From positions 1 to 38,330 of the forward strand of contig JAGASI010000065.1 in the NCBI GenBank assembly GCA_017621845.1: a stretch of 38,330 nucleotides of DNA, given 5' to 3'. Each line of letters starts with the position of its first letter. Position 1 is the first letter of the stretch. Under the pieces are notes generated by a model that worked only from the letters and a program-made list of their open reading frames with translations, ran no database searches and was not told the DNA's origin. Shown piece after piece: positions 32,384 through 38,330 of this stretch. A program made the translations under genes and the position numbers. This DNA comes from Muribaculaceae bacterium. Its GTDB lineage: Bacteria > Bacteroidota > Bacteroidia > Bacteroidales > Muribaculaceae.

Positions 32384-33573
32384 AGCCACGGATACTGATA
32401 GCGATGCACTATATGGAAATCGGGGGCGCTGAGTCGGCTCTGATTGGGTTGCTACACTCGCTTGACTATGACCGGGTGGATGTCGACTTGTTCCTGCATG
32501 CCCACCGTGGTGAGATGATGCAGTTTATCCCCGAGCGCGTCAACCTACTGCCCGAGATGGGGGCTTACTCGGTGATTGAGGCTCCGCTTTCCGAGGCTAT
32601 CAAGCGCGGACACCGGGCCGTGGCATGGGGGCGTATCAAGGCACGTATGGCACACAGGCGTGAAGTTAACAACTCGGGACTCCCTGATGCAAGCATCTTT
32701 CAATATGTCGCCGATCGCGTGGCACCCCGGTTGCCTAACATCAACCCCTCGACAACTTACAATCTGGCTATCAGCTTCCTGGCTCCGCACAACTATGTGC
32801 TCGACAAGGTCGATGCACGCGTCAAAATTGGCTGGATTCACACCGATTATTCCAAGATACACGTCAACACCCGGCAGGAGCTGAAACAATGGTCACGACT
32901 CGACTATATCGCCTCTATCTCTGACGACGTCACCAAGACTTTTACCAAGGTGTTCCCCTCGCTTGCCGATAAGATTATACTTATCGAGAACATCCTGCCT
33001 CGGACAATTGTCTTGAATCGTGCCGACGAGTTTGAGGCCTCGACCGAGATGACGGGCAAGATAAACCTCCTGAGCATCGGCCGGTTTACCTACCCTAAGA
33101 ACTTTGACAACATTCCCGACATAGCTCGCCGCATGGTTCAGGACCACGGTCTGGACTTCAAGTGGTATATCATCGGCTATGGCGGCGATGAAGCTATAAT
33201 CAGAACTAAAATCGCTGAGGCAGGTATGGAAGACCGAGTCATCATCCTTGGCAAACGCGCCAATCCTTATCCCTATATCCGTGCCTGCGACATCTACGTC
33301 CAGCCATCGAGATATGAAGGCAAGAGCGTAACAGTGCGCGAGGCCCAGATGCTGTGCAAACCTGTAGTCATAACCGACTACCCCACGGCTCGCTCCCAGG
33401 TCAATGACGGCCTTGACGGCGTCATCACCCCAATGGATAACACCTCGATAGCCCGAACAATAGCCTCGATAGCCCGAGACCAGGCCCGCCAAAACGATAT
33501 CATCGGCTACATCCGTGCCCACGACTACTCCAACGCCTCGGAAGTCGACAAAATATACAACCTACTCCAATAA
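32380..33573 (+). CDS. GT4 family glycosyltransferase
   Basis: A 397-residue GT-B enzyme that transfers a sugar from a nucleotide donor to the growing lipid-linked oligosaccharide at the cytoplasmic membrane face. The N-terminal AMHYMEIGGAESALIGLL is the usual glycine-rich start. LLSIGRFTYPKNFD begins the donor domain, and PSRYEGKSVTVREAQMLCKPVV is the E-x7-E-type motif region. The ATG lies in the ATGA overlap with the PP-loop gene. Base composition jumps from AT-rich to GC-rich exactly at this gene, so the operon looks assembled from different sources. Confidence 0.85.
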   Translation: MKPRILIAMHYMEIGGAESALIGLLHSLDYDRVDVDLFLHAHRGEMMQFIPERVNLLPEMGAYSVIEAPLSEAIKRGHRAVAWGRIKARMAHRREVNNSGLPDASIFQYVADRVAPRLPNINPSTTYNLAISFLAPHNYVLDKVDARVKIGWIHTDYSKIHVNTRQELKQWSRLDYIASISDDVTKTFTKVFPSLADKIILIENILPRTIVLNRADEFEASTEMTGKINLLSIGRFTYPKNFDNIPDIARRMVQDHGLDFKWYIIGYGGDEAIIRTKIAEAGMEDRVIILGKRANPYPYIRACDIYVQPSRYEGKSVTVREAQMLCKPVVITDYPTARSQVNDGLDGVITPMDNTSIARTIASIARDQARQNDIIGYIRAHDYSNASEVDKIYNLLQ

Positions 33574-33592
33574 AACCACCCTCCACGACAAT

Positions 33593-34327
33593 ATGATACC
33601 CAAAACGATACACTACTGCTGGTTTGGCGGTAAAGACTTACCCGAGGATGCACAGAAATGCATCGCCTCCTGGCGCAAGTTCCTGCCCGACTATGAAATC
33701 AAAGAGTGGAACGAGCAGAACTTTGATGTCAATTCCAACCAATATGTCAAAGAAGCTTATGAGTCACGTAAATTTGCCTTCGTTACCGACTATGTTCGTC
33801 TATACGCCCTGTTCACCGAGGGTGGTATCTATATGGATACCGATGTTGAAGTTCTTAAAACCTATGACCCATTCCTCCACCATCATGCTTTCTCAGGTTT
33901 TGAAACCGATGGAAACGTTCCTACTGGAATGATGGCTGCGGAAAAAAATTCTGTATGGGCTAAGGAACTTCTTGACGGTTATATAGAACGCCACTTTGTC
34001 AATAAAGACGGGTCTTTTGACCAAACTACCAATACTACCGTCATCACGCAATATATGCTTGCCAAAGGTCTTAAGCTCAACAACAAATATCAAGACTTTG
34101 AGGGACTATGCACTATGTACCCTTCAGAGTATTTTTGCCCTAAAGATCACCGCACCGGAGCCATTCATTGCACACCTAACTCGGTGTGCATCCACCACTT
34201 TGCCGGATCATGGCTCAACCAAAAATCTCTCGCCATGAAGATACATCGACTTAAAGTCAAAATGGTCAAAGTCTTTGGAGAAAAAACAGTAACAATTTTT
34301 TCTAATTTAATAAAAGGCCGCCGATGA
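33593..34327 (+). CDS. GT32-like glycosyltransferase
   Basis: A 244-residue enzyme of the group that includes capsular polysaccharide synthesis mannosyl/galactosyl transferases. It begins MIPKTIHYCWFGGKDLPEDAQKCIASW, the classic start of this family. FAFVTDYVRLYALFTEGGIYMDTDVE contains the metal- and donor-binding DxD (D82, D84). HHFAGSW near the C-terminus is also typical. An in-frame ATG 78 nt upstream lies inside the previous gene and does not match the family. Its stop overlaps the next ATG (ATGA). Confidence 0.85.
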   Translation: MIPKTIHYCWFGGKDLPEDAQKCIASWRKFLPDYEIKEWNEQNFDVNSNQYVKEAYESRKFAFVTDYVRLYALFTEGGIYMDTDVEVLKTYDPFLHHHAFSGFETDGNVPTGMMAAEKNSVWAKELLDGYIERHFVNKDGSFDQTTNTTVITQYMLAKGLKLNNKYQDFEGLCTMYPSEYFCPKDHRTGAIHCTPNSVCIHHFAGSWLNQKSLAMKIHRLKVKMVKVFGEKTVTIFSNLIKGRR

Positions 34328-35409
34328 TACCCTTTGGAATGGAATACTGGTATATAATAATGCCGATCTTAGGCATATTGTATGCTTTTATTCAGATGAG
34401 CAAAAATAATAATCAATTATTGTCCGGCAGTAAATGGCCAATAGTAAGCCTTGTACTGACGGTATATGTAATATTTTATATTGGCAACCGCCCACTGTGG
34501 GCCTATGCGGATACAGTGATGTACGTACACGCCTTCAATGGATTCCTTTCTGGTTCTTTTGAAAAAGTTTCTATTAACGAATCTGAGTGGGCATGGCAAA
34601 CCATTGCTGACTTCTGCAAAGCAACAACCGATGCCCACGGCTATCTATTCACTATTGCCACCATATATATAGGCAGTATGGCCGCAGCGGCATGGCTGTT
34701 TATGCGGCGACATTATGGGATGGCCATAGCATTCCTTTTCACGTCTTTCTCGTTCTTTTCCTACGGCACTAATGGTCTGAGACAAGGTGCCGGTGCCTCA
34801 ATCGTGATATTGGCCCTGGCCGTATTGGCTATGAAAAATCACCGCAATATTTTCCTCGGGGTAATTGGCCTATTATTAATATACATTGCAACTTCAATAC
34901 ATGCATCGCTTTATCTATCCTTATTGGTAGCTGCTATATGCCTGTGGAAATGTGATGGACGTCTGGCTATTAAGATATGGATTGGATGTGTATTCGTCTC
35001 ACTATTTATCCCAACTAACTCCATTACTATCCTCACAAATCTTATCCAAGACAACCGTATTACCAGCTATCAACAGTCAGCTGTAACCTTAGACACTTTT
35101 TCCCGTACCGGTTGGCGATGGGACTTCATCTTGTATTCAGGCATAGCAGTGCTGTTCGGCTGGTACACGATAGTTAAGAAAGGAATGACCGACTATAAAT
35201 ATAACGTCCTGTTTACATTCTACACCCTGACTAACGCCGCCTGGGTTCTGATTAACCCCATAGCCTACTCCAACCGCTTTGCCTACATCTCCTGGTCTAT
35301 CTATCCACTAATCATGGCCTATCCCCTTGCCACATTCCCCATCTTTAAACGCCAGGGATTGGCAACCGGGCTTATTCTAATTGCATGGATTACTTTTACA
35401 TGTATCTGA
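34324..35409 (+). CDS. EpsG-like polysaccharide polymerase
   Basis: A 361-residue inner-membrane protein with about ten helices, probably the Wzy-type polymerase that joins repeat units in the periplasm. YIGNRPLWAYADTVMYVHAFN near the start, FSFFSYGTNGLRQGAGASIVILAL, TSIHASLYLSLL and NRFAYISWSIYPLIMAYPL match the EpsG pattern (conserved NxxRQ-like and H-S-like segments in similar positions). It is translationally coupled to the preceding glycosyltransferase by ATGA and precedes the GT2 gene by 7 nt. No other polymerase candidate exists in the operon. Confidence 0.75.
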   Translation: MIPFGMEYWYIIMPILGILYAFIQMSKNNNQLLSGSKWPIVSLVLTVYVIFYIGNRPLWAYADTVMYVHAFNGFLSGSFEKVSINESEWAWQTIADFCKATTDAHGYLFTIATIYIGSMAAAAWLFMRRHYGMAIAFLFTSFSFFSYGTNGLRQGAGASIVILALAVLAMKNHRNIFLGVIGLLLIYIATSIHASLYLSLLVAAICLWKCDGRLAIKIWIGCVFVSLFIPTNSITILTNLIQDNRITSYQQSAVTLDTFSRTGWRWDFILYSGIAVLFGWYTIVKKGMTDYKYNVLFTFYTLTNAAWVLINPIAYSNRFAYISWSIYPLIMAYPLATFPIFKRQGLATGLILIAWITFTCI

Positions 35410-35416
35410 CTATTAT

Positions 35417-36307
35417 ATGAAAACCCTGACAGTCTTCACCCCTACATACAACCGCGCCCACACACTTGGTCGCACCTACGAGAGCCTCTGCCGACAGACC
35501 CTCCAGGACTTTGAGTGGCTTGTCATCGATGACGGCTCGACCGACGGCACACGCGCCCTGGTAGAATCCTGGCAACACGAAGCACGTATCCCCATACGCT
35601 ACATATACAAAGAAAATGGCGGCCTGTACACTGGCTACAACACCGCCTACGCCAACATCAACACCGAGCTGAACGTCTGCATCGACTCAGACGACTTCAT
35701 GCCCGATAATGCCGTGGAAATTATTGTCACTGAATGGCGACACCGTGGCAGTAATCAATATGCCGGACTGTTAGGCCTTGACTTCGAGCTAAACGGCGAG
35801 CCCATCGGCGGATATTTCCCAGAAGGAATGACCGAAGCTTGGGTATATGACTTCAGACTACACAAGACTCACATGGGAGACTGCAAACCGGTTTTCCGTT
35901 CCGAACTGACCCGTCAATTCTCCCCCATGCAAGGATTTCAGGGCGAGAAGAATTTTAACCCCCACTACATAGCCATGGCTATCGAGGATGAATACCCGAT
36001 GCTGATTGTTAACAAAAACCTGTGTTATGTTGAATATCAAGCCAATGACTCTATGTCAGCCGGTATCTACAACCAGTATTTCAACTCACCTCGCAGTTTC
36101 TCACAGACACGCCGTCGTGAAGTCTCACTCAAGCACAATACCCTTAAAAATCGCATACGCGTTTCCATACACTATGTTGCAACATCAATAATAGCTCATG
36201 AGTGGAACTATATCACCACTTACCCCGAGAAATGGCTCGCAGTACTGTGTACTCCACCCGGCATCCTCCTATATTTATATCTCAAACATAAACGCAAGAA
36301 CGGCTGA
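35417..36307 (+). CDS. GT2 family glycosyltransferase
   Basis: A 296-residue GT-A enzyme. KTLTVFTPTYNRAHTLGRTYESL is the standard N-terminus. IDDGSTDGT (D38, D39) binds the nucleotide, and CIDSDDFMPDNAV (D90-x-D92) is the metal-binding DxD. The C-terminal part ends with a helix-rich tail (WLAVLCTPPGILLYLYLKHKRK) that may lie on the membrane. The ATG at 35417 is preferred; an in-frame ATG at 35381 lies inside the polymerase gene. Composition is more GC-rich than the flippase end of the operon. Confidence 0.85.
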   Translation: MKTLTVFTPTYNRAHTLGRTYESLCRQTLQDFEWLVIDDGSTDGTRALVESWQHEARIPIRYIYKENGGLYTGYNTAYANINTELNVCIDSDDFMPDNAVEIIVTEWRHRGSNQYAGLLGLDFELNGEPIGGYFPEGMTEAWVYDFRLHKTHMGDCKPVFRSELTRQFSPMQGFQGEKNFNPHYIAMAIEDEYPMLIVNKNLCYVEYQANDSMSAGIYNQYFNSPRSFSQTRRREVSLKHNTLKNRIRVSIHYVATSIIAHEWNYITTYPEKWLAVLCTPPGILLYLYLKHKRKNG

Positions 36308-36407
36308 AACGACTCATTCAACCTGCTATATAGCCTTTCACCTCATTGTCCTAACCAACTCAGTATTAAACCACTCCCATAAAAGCATTGAAGTCCATAC
36401 TGTTCCA

Positions 36408-37484
36408 ATGAAGATACTACACGTGATAACAACCTTGGGGACCGGAGGAGCTGAAAAACTCATGGTAGACCTGTTACCCCGACTTGCAGCTGACGGCCAT
36501 GATGTAGAGTTGGCCGTATTTGACGGTCAGCGCACACCATTTTATGACCAACTCCTGGGTCGAGGCATTAAAGTTCATTCCCTGGGTCAAGGCAGCGTAT
36601 ACTCCCCACGACACATTTTATCGCTCAGGAAGCTTATCAAACATGGCCATTATGACATCGTCCACACTCACAATACCGCCTGCCAACTATACGGCGCCAT
36701 GGCTTGTGTCGGTTTTAAAAAAGTATGTCTATTCACTACCGAACACAGTACCAACAACCGCCGACGCGGTCACTGGTACTGGCGTACAATTGACCGTTGG
36801 ATGTACAAGCGATACCATCGCGTGATATGTATCTCGGATATCGCCTCAACTTCTTTAAAAGAACACCTTGGCAAACATCGCGACAACATCATTACCATCA
36901 ACAACGGCGTCGATATAGCCATGTTCAACAAGGCCACAGCCTCAGATACCCTTGAGCACATCGCACCAGGCAGTCGCAAAATTATCATGGTTGCCGGTTT
37001 CCGTTGGGAAAAGGATCAAGATACCGTCATAAGAGCAATGACCCACCTGCCCGATAAATTTCACCTGTTTCTCGTTGGTGAGGGTACTCGACAATCCGAG
37101 CTTCAGACTCTTACCGACAACATGAATGTAAACAGTCGTGTTCACTTCCTTGGCCGGCGTGACGATATACCTAACTTGCTTCACGCCGCTGATTATATAG
37201 TCATGTCATCCCACTTTGAAGGCCTGTCGCTATCCTCAGTCGAGGGAATGAGTGTAGGTCGCCCATTCTTGGCGTCTGACGTGAATGGACTGAGAGAAGT
37301 CGTCGCCCAAGCCGGCATCCTGTTTCCACACAGCGATGACCAAGCACTGGCTGATGTAATTATATCCCTCGACAACTCTCCCGAACAGTACTCCCTCGTA
37401 GCCAACGCCTGTTTGCAACGCGCCACCCAATATGATATCTCCAAGATGGTCAACGGATACCTTAAAATTTACATAAATTGCTGA
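36408..37484 (+). CDS. GT4 family glycosyltransferase
   Basis: A 358-residue GT-B enzyme starting KILHVITTLGTGGAEKLMVDLLPRL. HTHNTACQLYGAMA and ITINNGVDIAMF are in the acceptor half. VAGFRWEKDQDTVIRAM starts the donor half, and SSHFEGLSLSSVEGMSVGRPFLASDVNGLREVV is the E-x7-E region with the conserved G-rich end. The ATG at 36408 fits the family; a longer frame from 36198 would overlap the GT2 gene by 110 nt and add a non-homologous tail. It is 100 nt from the GT2 gene, with no clear promoter in between. Confidence 0.85.
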   Translation: MKILHVITTLGTGGAEKLMVDLLPRLAADGHDVELAVFDGQRTPFYDQLLGRGIKVHSLGQGSVYSPRHILSLRKLIKHGHYDIVHTHNTACQLYGAMACVGFKKVCLFTTEHSTNNRRRGHWYWRTIDRWMYKRYHRVICISDIASTSLKEHLGKHRDNIITINNGVDIAMFNKATASDTLEHIAPGSRKIIMVAGFRWEKDQDTVIRAMTHLPDKFHLFLVGEGTRQSELQTLTDNMNVNSRVHFLGRRDDIPNLLHAADYIVMSSHFEGLSLSSVEGMSVGRPFLASDVNGLREVVAQAGILFPHSDDQALADVIISLDNSPEQYSLVANACLQRATQYDISKMVNGYLKIYINC

Positions 37485-37488
37485 AATT

Positions 37489-38199
37489 ATGGATAGTTCT
37501 ATAAAACAAACGCCTAATATAACAGCCACAAAACGATGTGACTACATCGATTATGCCAAGGCCATTACAATTATTTTGATGGTTTTGTTGCACACCACAA
37601 CCCGATATGGATCATTAACCAATATAATAGGCTCGTTCCACATGGCTGTTTTCTTTATTATAGGCGGTGTTTTCTTTAAGCCAAACACCAAATTAGCCAT
37701 AATACTGAAAAAATCTATAAAACAATTGATTATACCTTACCTGTGTTTTTCAATCACGGCTTTATTTATTTGCTGGATATCCCCGACTTTACATCCCGAA
37801 ATTTATAATGGACTCGACTCTATACCTAAAATTCTGAAAGCGGCAGTTATAGGTATATTCATTGCCCAAGACAACGTTACCAATTTTTCATTCATGCCAT
37901 TAGGACCTCTATGGTTTCTAATAGCGCTGTTTTGGTGCCGACTTATATTTTATTTCTGGATTAAACAACAGAAGATTTTCTATATCATCATCTCCCGTAT
38001 ACTGATAATAGCATCTCTTGCTCTTATACTATACCTTAAACCTATATTTTGGCAATTAACAAGCGTTGCTGTATCATTCCCGTTTTTCTTATTAGGTTAT
38101 TATGGACGCGATTTTATCATAAATCTGCCTACAAAATCAATTACACTAAAATTATTAACAATTGTCGTTTGCTCTTTTATGTTGATATATTTTCACTAG
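37489..38199 (+). pseudogene. Acyltransferase family 3 protein, 3'-truncated
   Basis: A membrane O-acyltransferase related to the 25746 gene. RCDYIDYAKAITIILMVLLHTTTRYG (with the conserved His of this family), FHMAVFFIIGGVFFKPN and FMPLGPLWFLIALFW are the expected N-terminal and middle motifs. It ends after 236 residues, about 100 fewer than usual, so the last helices are missing. The stop lies right before sequence of different character that may be the end of an inserted element. It starts four nt after the GT4 gene and is AT-rich. It would acetylate the polysaccharide if intact. Confidence 0.7.
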
Positions 38200-38251
38200 T
38201 GTCTCTTAAAATCTGTTAATAAGAAATTGTTAAACTCTGTATTCATGCCGG

Positions 38252-38330
38252 TTACGCGATTTTTGGGTCTGAAAATCTTGTCGCACTTTTCAAATGATTA
38301 TATTGGGGTCGGAGCCTCAAAACTCGGTTC
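38252..38330 (-). mobile_element. Possible transposase C-terminus at the window edge
   Basis: On the - strand an open frame from the edge reads NRVLRLRPQYNHLKSATRF and ends SDPKIA with a stop at 38254-38252. Together with the sudden end of the acyltransferase at about 38196, this suggests the end of an IS inserted with its transposase pointing right to left. Only 25 codons are visible, so the call is tentative. Confidence 0.3.

Noticed and set aside
36198..36407. A 70-residue N-terminal extension of the last GT4 enzyme
   Set aside because: It overlaps the GT2 gene and is unlike the family, whose start fits the ATG at 36408.
1..38330. tRNA, rRNA or CRISPR arrays
   Set aside because: I saw no cloverleaf, ribosomal sequence or repeat-spacer structure in the gaps, though I could not run a covariance search.

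Overview
The window looks like a chromosomal segment of a Bacteroidales bacterium, most like the Muribaculaceae. Evidence: TAnnTTTG -7 promoter elements (several with a TTTG/TTG -33 about 20 bp upstream), no Shine-Dalgarno-like spacing, lipoproteins with acidic residues after the lipobox Cys, an Nx-Y-NLQG...PG-Y-R type C-terminal sorting tail, a TonB-dependent receptor with a carboxypeptidase-like regulatory domain, a DUF5723-type barrel, and Bacteroidales-style RHS and capsule genes. Every confidently called complete gene reads on the + strand; only a doubtful transposase tail at the right edge reads on the - strand.

Region A (1-5338) is a polymorphic-toxin cassette array. A 135-bp element with 14-bp inverted ends abuts a decapitated RHS gene. 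Its GC-rich core ends at a DPSG junction, followed by an AT-rich toxin with an HExxxHA motif. Next come a membrane-anchored candidate immunity gene, a second headless HExxxHA toxin fragment with its own candidate immunity gene, then an orphan cassette. That cassette reuses 191 bp of RHS core to carry a JAB/JAMM-like toxin, followed by a third candidate immunity gene. All three candidate immunity proteins have N-terminal export or anchor segments.

Region B (5764-24274) is mostly ordinary chromosome: an exported GH57 glycosidase, a TPR membrane protein, a MATE exporter, a TonB receptor with an OB-fold surface lipoprotein, a lipoprotein/DUF5723 pair, a BASS transporter, a small unknown protein, a lipoprotein cyclophilin, HflX, and a zinc-ribbon/YD-like membrane protein. 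Several have clear hairpin terminators. The TonB receptor is preceded by a promoter, a 30-codon ORF and an intrinsic terminator, an attenuator-like layout. The 16152 lipoprotein is preceded by five 14-15 bp tandem repeats inside its probable 5' UTR.

Region C (24286-38199) is surface-polysaccharide assembly. A C-rich flippase gene contains a 42-nt heptanucleotide repeat. A frameshifted acyltransferase with its own promoter lies between two perfect 42-bp copies of the flippase 3' end. An unknown membrane protein follows. Then comes a compact operon: second flippase, polysaccharide pyruvyl transferase, PP-loop/zinc-cluster protein, GT4, GT32-like, EpsG-like polymerase, GT2, GT4 and a truncated acyltransferase. 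The operon is compositionally mosaic. Its last gene is cut short near the right edge, where the remaining 131 bp look like the end of an inserted element.

Most promising for new biology: the exported-immunity toxin cassettes with HExxxHA and JAB domains, the PP-loop protein paired with a pyruvyl transferase, the attenuator-like leader of the TonB operon, and the repeat-flanked acyltransferase cassette.
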